From: Fremontodendron californicum | Lineage: Eukaryota > Streptophyta > Magnoliopsida > Malvales > Malvaceae | Direction of reading: 5' to 3' | Assembly (NCBI GenBank): GCA_030761205.1 | Contig: JAULJL010000033.1 | Location: 2,666,001 to 2,730,000, forward strand | DNA: 64,000 nt | Shown: positions 21,761-33,746 of the stretch, piece by piece | Layout of the letters: each line of letters opens with the position of its first letter | How positions within the stretch are numbered: position 1 is the first letter of the stretch | Made by a program: the position numbers and the translations under genes | The notes under the pieces: generated by a model | The model's database searches: none | Told to the model about the DNA's origin: nothing | What the model saw: the letters and a program-made list of their open reading frames with translations, nothing else

Positions 21761-21765
21761 GAGAG
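21761..21765. repeat. Target-site duplication, left of element Z
   Basis: GAGAG directly precedes the TGTAGACACC start of Z and is repeated at 44977-44981 directly after its end. Confidence 0.9.
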
Positions 21766-24700
21766 TGTAGACACCTAATTTTGTCCGGACCACTAAACAG
21801 GTATGTTTTCTTCCTATATTGATGTTTCCGAGTGTAAAAAGACAATTTTCATCCTACAGGTGGTACTCCGAGACTTAGTTTAAGAGGGCGAGCACAAAAA
21901 CTCAAACTTGAAAAAAGTCAACCCCGAAAAAGTCAACCCCAAAATAGTCAACCCTAAAAAGTCAACTACTGAAAAAATCAACCCACTTTCAAAATCAAGA
22001 TTTTAAGTTCAATTGAAAAATGGCGAAAGAATTTTGATAATCCGAGGTCTACATTGAAAGATATGGAGTTCGGAAGTTGGGATTTGGAGATTCAGTAGAA
22101 AGGAAACCCTAATCCGAGAAATTTGGGGAAAAGTGCTTAAACGATCAAATTGATCGAAATTGAAGGTTCCAAATGAAAGATAAGCACTGACTACGGGTAA
22201 TGGAGAAGTCACTTGCAAGAAAAATCGAAAGAAAAGTCAATCCGGGAGAAAACCGAGAATTAGGGATTTTAGTGGATTTCGGTGAAATCGGGAAGAATCA
22301 CAGAAATGGCCCGACTTGGTAAGACCAAAGCCCCCAATGGATGAAGAATGATTAAAAAGGATGGCCCAAGGCTCAGATTGAAAAAAATCTAAAAATCGGA
22401 CTTGTTTTGAGCAAAACCGGGTTTCGGAGGTAAAAGGGCAAAATTGGAAAAATTTGGGAAAAATAGCAAATGGACTCCAAAAATTCTGAAAAATTTGTCA
22501 ATCTCATTCTTAAATCATTTGAAAGATATTGGCAAAAGAAAATCTTGATTCCGAGTTCGTTTGCAAAATGGCCAAATCCCGGGCCTCCTATGCAGTAATT
22601 CAAAAAGGAAAATCCCGGAAAAATAGCAAACGAGGTCAAAATATTTTGAACTTTTGCAGATCTCATTTTTAAATTATTTGGAAGAGATTGGCAAAAGAAA
22701 ATCTTGATTATGAGTTCGTTTGCAAAATGGCCAAATCCCGGGCCTTCTATGCAATAATTCAAAAAGATAAATCCCGAAAAAATAGCAAACGAGCTCCAAA
22801 TCTTTTGAAATTTTGCAGATCTCATTTTTAAATTATTTGGAAGAGATTGGCAAAATAAAATCTTGATTCGGAGTTCATTTGCAAAACGGCCAAATCCAGG
22901 GCCTCCTATGTTATTCAAGCCGATAAATCCCGAAAAAATACCAAATGAGATCCAAAAATTATGAAAACTTCCAAATCACACTTTTTAATTATTTTGAAGA
23001 GATTGGTGAAGAAAAATCTTGATTTGGAGCTTGTTTAAAAAATGGTAAAATGTAGGGGCATAAAAGGGCATTTTGGGAAGAAAAAATCCAAATAAATAGC
23101 AAATGAACTCGGATAATTTTGAAAACTTCCAGAACTCAATATTTTGTTATTTTGGAAGTATTAAAAAAAGAAAAATTGAATTTGGAGTCCGTTTGATATT
23201 TATTTGCATCCAGGGGGCAAAATGGTCATTTCACCCAAGCAACCGAAAAGGGCTTCTTTGGGCCTTTCAAAAAATCAGAGTTGGGCTGGAAAAGAGAAGT
23301 GCTGGCCTGCCCAAGCCCAAAGGAAGGAGGAAGCTTCTGATTTTTCAATCAAGTGGCTAAAAATCAAGAGTTAGTTAGAGATTCTCTTTGATCAAGCCAT
23401 GGTGATTAAGCCACATAGGCTAAGAAAGATGTCAACATTATTCTTGGACAGCTGTAATTTGAGAGGGCTGAGATGCTAATCTAAAGGTGGTAATTTCATG
23501 ATTTTTCATCTTGAATTATTGGCCATTTGATGGAAAATTGGTTACACAAAAATGACAACATCTTGAAGCCAATATATATCCATTCGGCCAGCCCTTGTTT
23601 GGAGGTCAGATTTTCATTTTTTCTTTTCCATTTTACTGAGTTCTTAGAGTTTTTTACTTAGTTTTTGCTATTTTAATCTCTACTTGGTGAGTTTTCATTT
23701 TAAAATAATGTTTTTGTTCTTCCTTCATCTCCTTTCTTAAGTATATTTTTTTTACATTTTATTTTTACAATAAACTCACCATGGCCAAATGGCCTACATT
23801 GTTTATTTTGAGTTTCTGTTTTTGGTTCATTTTACCATATTGTTTATGCTATTTTTTTTTTATTTTGATGTTTTAAATGTTATGTTACTTCATGTTCTTG
23901 AGTTATATTTTAATTTGGTTGCTTTGTTTGTTGCCATTTATGTCTTAGATATCATGTTTTTGCATTTTTGATTTTCTGTTTTCATGTTGTTTAAATTTGA
24001 GCATGTTTTAGATTTAGCATATTAAGTGTTTGTGAAAATGCTTGTGTGATTCTTTGCATGATTTTTGTTTTATATCTTAGTTGAGCATGTTTTAGATTTA
24101 GTATATTAAGTGTTTGTGAAAATGCTTGTGTGATTTTTGCATGATTTTAAGTGTTATGACTTAGTTTTCCATGCTAGTATGCCAAGTGTTTGTGAAAATG
24201 CCATGCTTGTTGGAGCTTGAGGCCATTTGGCTACTCCATGTGTTTTACATTGTGTGTTGCATTTTTTGTCATGCTAGTTGTTAGGTTTTTGCATTTGCAT
24301 GATATTTTGTTGGATTTTTGAATTAAGCATGCCTTGTGTTTGTGAAAATGCCATGCATATTTTAGGTCTAGGTTACATTAAATGCCATGCAAGTTCATGT
24401 AGGTCTAGGTTACTTTATGATTGCCATATATTTTTTTCATGATATTTAGGTTTAAATCCATGCATTTCATGCATTATGTTTGCTGCATTTTTTCATGCAT
24501 TTCATGTTCATGCCACTTGAATAATGACTTGAGCCAATTAATGGTTCAAAGTCATGCTCTCTTGAGCACACTTGTGGAAAATTAAGTTTGTCAAGTTGAT
24601 TATTCTACCTTTGTGATTTTTTTTACTTAGTCAATTTTTATCTAACTTTCAAAAAGTCCTAGCTACTGTTTGTAAGTCATTTTATGAGTTTCAAATATTT

Positions 24701-26688
24701 TTACTTTGGTTTTTAAATGATTTTATCAAAGGCAAAAATGTGTTGGCAAAGCAGTTTTTTCTCCTCCAAAAACTCATACATCTCTGATTTTTATGGGAAT
24801 TCATCTTTGATCAGAAAATTAAGCCGATTTTTTCTCGTGTAGTTTTACATGTCCTGAGTCTCCAGTATTTTTTTCAGAACTTTTGGAATCTTTAAAATAG
24901 GGTAACAAATCGTGGATTAAAACTGGATAGTGGAGTCAGAATTGAATTTAAAGAAAAACCATTTTTCTGTTTTGGTTAATTTACTTAGAGTGGGCTGATT
25001 AGGAGGGTTAGCTACTGACTTAGGGTAGTTTCTAAGCCTTTTTAAACTCTAAAAATGATTTTTCAAGTCTCGGGTTAAGGGTAGTCAAGTCTGGATTTTT
25101 TAAACTTAGGAAATTAGAGCCATTTAAAAAATTTTAGCCCAGTTTTTATTTTTAATTCAAGCTTCTCAAAATTGTTTTCAAACAATCACAAAGTATTTTG
25201 GTTTTAGAATATTTAATTTCACATATTTTCCTAAGGTAGCCGGATATCTTTTTAGATATACGGATTTCCTTAATTAAAGGAAAAAATACATTTCATGCAT
25301 TGCATTTTTATATTCATGCATTTTATATAATATGTGATTCTTGTTATAATAATTTCTATGATATTGTTATTATTTTGATTTATATTTTTGATGTTATATG
25401 GTTTATTATATGATTTGGAATATTTCATGGTATCCTATGCTTTTATTTAGTTATTTTTTGGTCATATTATTTAGCATATACTATGTTCATGCATTATTAT
25501 TTCCATTTTTATTTTCATGCATATTATATGGTAGCATTATTTCATATTCCATCTCATTTAATTTATATGCCATATCATTCATGTTTGCCATGTCATTTAG
25601 GTTATTTCATTTCATATAGAATATGTTATGTTACTTAGGTTATTTTATTTCATTTAGAAAATATCATGTTACTTAGGTTATTTCATTTCATATAGAATAT
25701 GTTATGCTACTTAGGTTATTTTATTTCATTTAGAATATATCATATGACTTAGGATATTGCATCTCATATTGATTATACTATGTTCCCTAGGTCATTTTAT
25801 TTTATTTATAATATGTCATATAATTTAGGATATTGCATTTCATTTAGAATATGCTAAGGCATTTATTTCATTTCATTTATAATATGTTAAGGCATTTACA
25901 TTATATCATATCATTTAGGAAGCATTATATTATTTAGATTTTGCCATGTCATTTTATTTATGTCATGCATATACGTATTCATATCTTTTAAAATGTTTTC
26001 AAAAGGATAATGATTTTTCAATAAAAAATAAAGATATTCCCGAGTTAAAATAATTCATGAGTTCTCTACCGGGTTTGCTGGAGGGAATTTCATCAATTAT
26101 CATTAATAAAGGAATATCTTTCTTTCAAAAAAAGAGAATGATTCAGAAAGTTTTTCAAAACTAATAAAAATTTCTATATTTTGCCACGTTTGTTGGGGAA
26201 TATAGGAAAATTTTGAATTTATAAATTCTGAATCATTTTCAATTAAAAATGGAATTATTTTTCTTTAAATTGGGAATTAACTTGAAATACTAAATTTCAA
26301 AAACCAATTTTTACCGAGACTTGAGATAACACACGATTAATAAGGTACCGATTTATACGGGCGTTGTGGGGGTGCTAATCCTTCCCCACACGTAACCGAC
26401 TCCCGAACCCGCTTCTTTGATTTCTCTGGTTTAAAACGCAGACTTGAAATTGGTTTTTAAAATGTTTTAATTAATTTTTAAAATATTTTATAAAACCGGT
26501 TTTAATAGGTGGCCGATCACACCTAGCTAAAAAAGATTGGTGGCGACTCCATGTCTTTTTTAAGGTCATTTTTAAAACCTTCATTTTTCTAGAGGAATTA
26601 AGTAGACTTTTCCTCGGTTTTTTTTAATGTCACGCTTAACGAATAATAAAGTCTTGCGATGAGACTCGTTATTTTTTAGGTTGCGACA
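21766..26688 (+). repeat. 5' LTR of element Z
   Basis: From TGTAGACACCTAATTTTGT to GGTTGCGACA. Internal parts are the AAAAAGTCAACCCC-rich start, about five copies of a ~160-bp repeat (22440-23170) centred on TTGCAAAATGGCCAAATCCC, a possible TATA box (TATATATC, 23573-23580), a TTTGTGAAAATGC-rich middle and an array based on TTTCATTTAGAATAT (25550-25900). It is followed by a primer binding site, proving it is a 5' LTR. Short open frames inside are repeat translations. Confidence 0.9.
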
Positions 26689-26691
26689 GCT

Positions 26692-26710
26692 TGGCGACTC
26701 CGCTGGGGAC
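26692..26710 (+). other. Primer binding site of element Z (tRNA-Arg type)
   Basis: TGGCGACTCCGCTGGGGAC begins three bases after the LTR. Ogre and Tat elements use a tRNA-Arg primer with this sequence pattern; the match is from memory of the family. Confidence 0.85.
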
Positions 26711-27652
26711 ATATTAGAGAGTTAGGCCTAGAATTAGTTGTGTGTTATCAAAGTCTCGATTTTGTTGGTTTAATTGGTATTTAATTTTAATTCCCATATT
26801 TTTTTAAAATAAAAGAGAATTTTGAAAATAAAAAAAATGTTTTAATATGACCATATTCATGTGCATTCATATTATTAGTTGTTCCCTGTTAATTTTGTTG
26901 CGTATATTTATATGTTTGTTTGATTGATGCTTTACATTGTTTAAGTTTAGTGGGGTATTTAGAATAAGGGTTGTAGAATAGGTAGTGACAGGTTTGTTTT
27001 GTTCCTCCGCACACACTGTATTTGCATTTGCATAACATGAATCCTCTACCCCGGTTCCGTCCTTTTAAGTGGAAGTAAAGTAACTACGCCTTCGTGATTG
27101 ATCCTCCGTATGGGCTAGTGAAACACTTCCGGAGTATAAAGTACCTAATGCCTTCATGATAATCCTCCGTACGGGCATAGGAAAATATACTCTAACGAAT
27201 TGAACCCGCTTTTATCGGGGTGCCTTACTAGCCTTCACCGGCGACAGTAAGGAACAATTCGGGGCCTTAGAACCAATTCACCTTCATATAGTGAACCTAG
27301 GCGAAGCCATGCCGGATTTCTGTTAGATACCCGATGTTTAAGAACACATGGAGGAACATTTCCAACCTTTTACCATCTTTCTATATGTTAGATACAAATT
27401 GGGTGATGATGAACGAACATCATACCACTCGTATTTTTTTTATTATTTTGTCCCAAAGGCGTTGTAATGTCGTAGCTCTGTTTAAATTTTGGGACATTTT
27501 TTTAAGCATGTTGTTATTTATGTTATATTTGTGAATTCATTTCCTTACTAATCTATTTCTTTCTGTTTTCTTTTCTTTGACATGCATCATAGACATCATC
27601 ATACACTTGAAGTTTATTGGCCTCGGGATAGTTATCAACCCAAAGGACTTTC
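26711..27652 (+). other. 5' leader of element Z
   Basis: About 940 bp without a credible ORF. It contains one copy of the leader block (about 27060-27370) that is duplicated in X, including the CTCCGTATGGGCTAGTGAAA-type short units. A 66-codon open frame at 27334-27534 shows nothing recognisable. Confidence 0.7.
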
Positions 27653-29408
27653 ATGGAGGGGGGTCAGGTTATTTCAGTGATAGAAGATCATGCAGTAGTC
27701 AGGGCACGGTCGAAAAAAGATAAGAGGGAGGATGGTGATTGCCTCAAGAAAGATTATGTGTCAATATTGCCGGAAAGGGTCAAAGTGGATCCTTGACAGA
27801 ATAATCTCCGAGGGTTAGCTGACATTTGGAACCAGTGGAATGTATGAGAGAAAGAAGCCTTCACTCAGAAATATGGAGACATAGCACTCTTAATTCCGAT
27901 TCAGGTCAATAGTGGGTTGATTCAGGCTATGGTACAGTTTTAGAATCCTGCTTATAGATGTTTCACTTTTAACAAGGAGGATATGACACCACTGATCGAA
28001 GAATATTCGACACTATTACGTATTGAATGTCCTAATCCTGATCGGGTATATTTGAAGGAAATGAAACCTTCAGGTCTTAAGAAGAAAGTGGCTAGGATCA
28101 GGGGAATGGATACAACATGGGTTGAGAGTCATGTTGACACAAAGCAGAAAAATGGGTGCATTCCGTGGGAAACTCTCCGACAGTTGATATTGGGTTGTTC
28201 TGACAAAGCAAAAGCCAGGGACATCTTCGCTCTAGCCATCTACGGGTTAATCATATTCCCGAAGATATTGGGTCATGTGGATATAGCCGTGCTTGATTTC
28301 TTTGAAAAGTTGGAACAAAAGATCAACCCATCTCCGGCCATCATAGCTGAAACTATCCGATCCTTGAATTTTTGTAAAAGGGCCGAACAAGGGAGAATCA
28401 AGGGGTGTGTACAACTCCTTTATATTTGGATTCAAAGTCACTTTTGGAAGATAGAAAATGTTTTCTTCAAACCATACATGAAGACTTTAGTTCCGATTAG
28501 GGAATTACTTCAAAATGATTGGCCTAAGGACGGGAATGAAGAGAAATGGATCAACATGTTCCGGAATCTAAAAGGGGAGATGGTGACTTGGAGAGCTCCA
28601 TGGATGGTTCCTATGCCAATTATGTACAAATGTGGGGACAACCCGGGAGTTCCACTGCTCGGAATTTGGGGGGTCTGTGAGTTATGCACCTCTGTTGGTG
28701 CAAAGACAGGTTGAGTCTCGGCAATTCATACCCATGACTCATAATTTAGGATCATCAGAGTTCACTTATGGGGAAGACGAATATTCTGGAAAAGTGCGGG
28801 CAACGATTGAAGCATGGAAGAAAACTCGCCGGATAAAAGTGGCCAGATATGCCGACACCATCACACCTGATTATCTTGTATGGAGGAAATTAAGGGTTAA
28901 TGATAGACTAGTGATATCAGATGGAGAGGAGGTCCAGTTCATGAATCCGCCACCGAGGGAAATGCCATCAGAGTTAGAAATTACAAGAGCGGAATTTGAA
29001 AAAGAAAAGGCCTGGATGAGTAAGGAAATTGCCCGACTGCAAGAAGAGCTTGAGGACATGAAAAATAGGGAATCAGCTCGAGAAAAAGAGAAGGAACAGA
29101 TTAAGAGAGAAAGGGACATCGTTAAGGGCGACCTTCGGGAATTACATTTAGAGAACAAGAGGTATCGCTTTGAGCTCAGATTTGAGGGGACTCTCAAGAC
29201 TTCCGGGGAATGGGAACAAGAAGTCAGAAACCTCAAAAAGGAGAAGAACTATTGGGCAGAAAAGGCAAAACACGAAGAAGCCCGAGCAAATCAACTTGAG
29301 GAACAAACTAGCGAGAGCTTACAAGGTGACGCTTCTGCTAACACGTCAAAGGGCCGTGAACAAGTAGGGATCAGATGGAAGAGCAAGGCAGTTAAAGGAG
29401 GACATTGA
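27653..29408 (+). pseudogene. ORF1 of element Z: DUF7745-like domain plus long coiled coil, broken
   Basis: This is the extra ORF that Ogre-type elements carry upstream of gag; its role is unknown. I place the start at ATG 27653 (MEGGQVISVIEDHAVVRARS), which reads in frame into the main block after three stops at 27794-27796, 27845-27847 and 27941-27943. The block at 27983-28714 (EEYSTLLRI, VPIRELLQNDWPKDG, WRAPWMVPMP) resembles the DUF7745/plant-mobile-domain-like proteins often annotated as girdin-like in plants. A frameshift between 28632 and 28714 leads to the second half, a charged coiled coil at about residues 115-220 of that frame (ARLQEELEDMKNRES, RDIVKGDLRELHLENKRY) ending in KAVKGGH. 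A truncated copy at 52008-52599 preserves the coiled-coil half. The DUF assignment is from recall. Confidence 0.65.
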
Positions 29409-29880
29409 AAAAGGTCCAGGATCCGAGGGAGTTATTATAGGACTAGTATCTTGTAATAGTTTTTAGGAGAGACAGATTATCATGTTGTCTTAAATAGGGA
29501 TCTTTTGTTTGATGTATTTAGTTCCAGGAAATCAATGAAAGACCGTTTGGTTGGAATTATCCCAGGGCCAATACTTTAAATACATTCATTATTCACTCAT
29601 TTTTATTTGTTCATATTCATAATCATTCATTCATTTATTCTTTATAAATTGCTCATACATTTAGCCATTTATTTATTTATAATTAGTCATCTAAGTTCAT
29701 ACACTTAGTCATTCATTCATTAACACTGATTCATTCATTCATTCATTCATTTTTTATAAAATAAAATAATGTGACAATAATTTCTAGTCCATGGTTTTTA
29801 AAAAATAAAGGTACAATTGGTCGCACTCAGAAAGAACCAGATTTCCAACATTCTTACAATATCGGTCTCGAACAAAAGCC
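29409..29880 (+). other. Spacer between ORF1 and gag with ATTC-rich microsatellite
   Basis: No ORF. Runs of CATT/ATTCATTC repeat at about 29580-29760, then a short unique stretch to the gag start. The matching spacer of W (52600-53129) has a longer version of the same microsatellite. Confidence 0.6.
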
Positions 29881-32800
29881 ATGGAAAACGATCAGCTTGC
29901 CAGGATTGAGAGAATGAAAAGAATCCAAAAAGAACTACAAGAACAGTTGACTAAGTCTCAAGATGAGACACGAGAACAAATGACAAAGCTCATGGAGATG
30001 ATGAGCAATATGATGAAACAGAAGTGGCCCGCAGAGAATTCAGTTGCTGGAATCGGGGCAGTGAATCAAGAGGATAGACCAGAAGTGGTACAGAGAAATA
30101 GCCAGACATCCCACCCTGTGGGAAATGAAATCCCAACTGGGCAACATCCTACATCTATATCCAGCCGGCGGTCGAAGCACAAAATTTCGGTCCAAAAAGG
30201 GGTAACATTGGAGTTGATCCAATTGAGGTTGAGGTTCCAGACTTCGAAGAAATGGCAGAGAAGGAAAGGGCCAAAATGACTGAACTAAAAAGGGTCGAAG
30301 CTGCTAAATCTGAGAAAAAATATCAGTTGTTGGAAGAAAGGCTAAGAGCAGTGGAAGGAGCAGAGTTGTTTGGCAGTCTAGATGCCAAAGAGATGAGCCT
30401 GGTACATGATCTAATAATTCCACCGAAGTTCAAAGTACCGGATTTTGAAAAGTATAATGGGACCACCAACCCATCAACTCATCTGACTATGTACTGTAGA
30501 AGGATGACAGGGCATGAGGATAATGAAAAATTGCTTATTCATTGCTTCCAGGACAGCTTAACAGGGTCAGCCACCCGATGGTATAACCAACTCAGTCGTA
30601 CCAAGATTCGTTCATGGACGGATCTGGCCAGGGCTTTTATGGAGTATTATAAGCACATTTCTGATATGGTACCAGATAGGCTGTCATTACAGAACATGGA
30701 AAAGAGATCCAATGAGACCTTCAAGGAGTATTCACAGAGGTGAAGGTATCTGGCAACACAAGTGCAACCCCCTTTAACCAACAAAGAAACCATGGTGCTT
30801 TTCATCAACACATTGAAAGCACCTTATTATGACAGATTGGTGGGAAATGCTACCAAAGATTTTGCGGATATGGTAATATTTGGAGAAATGATTGAGTCAG
30901 CCATTAAGAGTGGAAAGATGGAAGGGGGTGAGTCTGCTACCCAAAAGAGAGCTTTTCCTACAAAGAAAAAGGAGGAAACCCATGCAGTAAGTTTCAACCA
31001 ATACCCTTATACACCTCCTACACCATACACACCACCGAGGCCTTATACCCCTACCACACATTATACACCTCCTACACCATACACACCATACCCGGGGTAT
31101 AATCCTTATTACCCTAATATCAATCACATTACCCAAAACCCGTTCCCCTACACCAATATACCACAATAGCCATTCCCAACTGGCATATCCCCTCAAATCA
31201 CCCTTCCTAGAAATGCTGTTCCCAACACACAAGGGCCTACGCGTAATGACCAACGTTCACCAAGGAACGATCCAAAAGCCCAATTTGATCCGATTCCTAC
31301 TACTTACAGTGATCTATATCCAAAACTACTGCAGGGTCAACTTGTTGCACCCGTGTACCTAAAACCTTTGACAACTCCATATCCAAGATGGTACAATGCA
31401 AACACCAATTGTGCATACCATGCAGGAATCCAAGGACATTCAATTGAAGATTGCCTGGCCTTCAAAAGGAAAGTCCAAAGCTTGATTAATTCAGGGGTAG
31501 TGAAGTTTGGATCAAAAAATAGGCCGAACGTAGCTGGAAATCCGTTGCCCAATCATGCTGGGAATCAAGTGAATGCAATATTGACTGGAGGGGATAGAAA
31601 ATTAAAAAGGGATATTGAGGAGGTTAAGACTCCAATGATGACAGTATGGGCTGAAATGGTCAAGGCAAAATTGGTGGAAGGTACGGAAGATCTGAAGATG
31701 GTTGCAAGAGGGGTGCATGATTGGTGCCCGTTCCATAAGAGTGAAGGCCATGACATACAGAACTGTGGGGACTTCCGGGTTAAAGTCCAAAGAATGATGG
31801 ATAGTGGGGTAGCCCAATTCTATGAGGAGATAGAAGGGGAAATAGAAGTCATTAAAAAAACAAGTGGCTATGGGATAGGAAGACCCCTAATCATCTACTA
31901 TGATGAACCAGAGGAAAAAGTTATGCCAGCCATGGAAGAAAATACGCCCAAATTAATCATTGATTTACCTGTTTCCTTTCCATACAAGGAAAACAAGGCT
32001 ACACCATGGAAATATGACTGCAGTATGGTAATGCCCGGGTCTTCAGGCCAATAGGATATTACAGGTGTGGGGCATTTAACCCGAAGTGGGAGGTGTTATG
32101 CTCCGGAGGTCGTTGAACAAGGGGTAGCAGGGAAAGACATAGGAATTGACAAAGGGAAGAAGGTCGTCGAGCCAATCCACATTGAGATGGATTTGCCAGA
32201 GGAAACAGAGAGGGGATTAGCCCCTGTTAATAGAATCAAAGAGCCAGTATGTGAAAAAACAGCTTGTGAGTTCTTGAAATTTATAAAGCATAGTGAATAT
32301 AGCGTGGTTGAACAACTGCAACGTCAACCAGCTAGGATTTCAATCTTATCCTTGCTTTTAAATTGAAAACCACACAGAAATGCTTTATTGAGAGTATTAA
32401 ATCAAGCGTACGTGGCCAATAATATATCAGTGGAAAAGCTAGATAGGTTGGTGGGAAACATCGCAGCTGATGACTTCATATTTTTCAGCTATGAGGAAAT
32501 ACCACCCAATGGTATTGGATCAACAAAAGCTCTCCATATAACCACTACTTGTAAGGGGCACATATTACCGAGGGTCCTTCTGGATAATGGTTCTTCACTC
32601 AATGTGATGCCTTTAGCAACCTTATCCAAGTTACCAGTGGATTTATCCTATATGATACCAAGTTGCACGGTGGTCAGAGCTTTTGACGGAACCAGGAGGG
32701 AGGTTATGGGAACCATTGAAGTTCCTCTGGAAATAGGCCCGTGCACATATACAGTAAACTTCCAGGTTATGGATATCAATCCATCTTACAACTGTTTGTT

Positions 32801-33540
32801 GGGAAGGCCATGGATACATTCAGCTGGGGCTGTACCCTCGTCTCTTCACCAAAAACTAAAATTTGTGATGGAGGGCTGGTTGATCACGGTATCAGGGGAG
32901 GAAGACATAATAGCCTCCGCATCCACTGAATCTCCTTATATGGAGCCGAATGAAGAAGCTGTGGAGTGTTCTTTCCGATCTTTTGAATTTGTAAATGAGT
33001 CGCTGAAGGACAAAAAATTCCAAAACCGAAGCTGTCCAAGAACACAAGGTTGGGGGTAAGATCCACCGTAGGAAAAGGCTGCAAGGCAGGAAAGGGTCTC
33101 GGTAAATATCTTCAGGAGATGGCTCGAGCCATAGAGGTAAAAGGAAAGAAGGACCGATTTGGCCTAGGATATCTTCCAAAGGCCCATGAGAAAAGAAGAT
33201 AAGTTGAAAAGAATCGACAAAGGAGGATGGCCCGTCTTACGGGTATGGATATTGAATGGGAGCCTATGACTTTCCCACCTATCCTTCACAACTTCCGTTC
33301 AGCCGGTTCTCTATTCGGAGAAAAGAATTCGGATGATGTGCTTGTAATGATAGAGAAAGCTTTCAAGAGATTCCAGGTGAATGGTGATGAGCAGATGAAT
33401 GATGTGGAGATCTGCATGACTGAGAAAGACAGAATTGAAAGAGAAAGTGCTAGCTGGATGGTGCGACCTTATCCACCAGGATATAGACTAACCAATTGGA
33501 GTGCGACTGAGTTGCCCATAGTCTTTAAGTCTATTCCAAA
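29881..33540 (+). pseudogene. gag-pro: gag-pro exon of element Z (gag, CHHC knuckles, retropepsin, G-patch-like), broken
   Basis: Starts at the ATG of MENDQLARIERM. A coiled-coil N-terminus (REQMTKLMEMMSNMM) leads to the gag domain at about 30400-30900 (PPKFKVPDFEKYNGTTNP, ATRWYNQL). A Pro/Tyr/Thr-rich stretch (YTPPTPYTPP, 31000-31140) and two knuckles follow: C-x2-H-x5-H-x4-C (31410-31454) and C-x2-H-x4-H-x4-C (31725-31766). The retropepsin has LLDNGSSLNVMP with its catalytic Asp at 32583, and ends near LLGRPWIHSAGA. A G-patch-like Gly-rich stretch (GKGCKAGKGLGKY, about 33070-33105) follows. Compared with W, Z has a 1-bp deletion near 30139, stops at 30741, 31167, 32052, 32364 and 33200, and a small deletion near 33000 that shifts frame. 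The coding part ends at the splice donor at 33541. Confidence 0.85.
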
Positions 33541-33746
33541 GTAATACTTTTAAAAAGCAATCTTAATTATCTTTACCCAGAGATATTAAGAGTTTTTTCT
33601 GTAATGGGCTTTTTAAACATTTTCATTCAATAAATAACAAGCACAATGCATTATCCATATTGATGTGTCCATATTCTTTCATTTTTGTTATTCATTTTGT
33701 TTTCTATATATATTTTCCTATATTGTTTTTCTCCACCTATTTACAG
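33541..33746 (+). other. Intron between gag-pro and pol of element Z (206 bp)
   Basis: Donor CCAAA/GTAATAC; acceptor TTTTTCTCCACCTATTTACAG at 33746 after a long pyrimidine stretch. Unspliced, gag-pro stops at 33542-33544. Spliced, codon AA+G continues as TGT ACG GAT (K-C-T-D-A-E-Y) directly into the pol frame with no shift. The same sites are kept in W. Ogre elements are known for an intron here; splicing itself has not been tested. Confidence 0.8.

Larger units (their letters stand above)
18967..21765 (+). repeat. 3' LTR of element X, left part
   Basis: Starts TGTAGACACC after the polypurine tract and follows the common LTR sequence until it is interrupted at 21766 by element Z. The LTR resumes at 44982 with GGATGATATCACC, which continues the same alignment to LTR V (...CCAATGCATG, GAGAG, then the GATGTCAACATAATG-like block). 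It also holds the hAT-type insertion at 20089-21230. Including its right part and without the insertion, the LTR was about 5.3 kb. Confidence 0.85.

Noticed and set aside
22373..22918. Minus-strand 181-codon ORF with GGPGFGHFANEL repeats
   Set aside because: Translation of the ~160-bp LTR repeat; copies in other LTRs are broken at random.
23789..23971. Short hydrophobic ORFs in LTRs (also 25398-25619, 42857-43264, 47272-47595)
   Set aside because: AT-rich LTR sequence; frames are not conserved between LTR copies.
28871..29236. Minus-strand 121-codon Ser-rich ORF (also at 52062-52427)
   Set aside because: Antisense shadow of the ORF1 coiled coil; Ser-rich content is what antisense of Glu/Lys codons gives.
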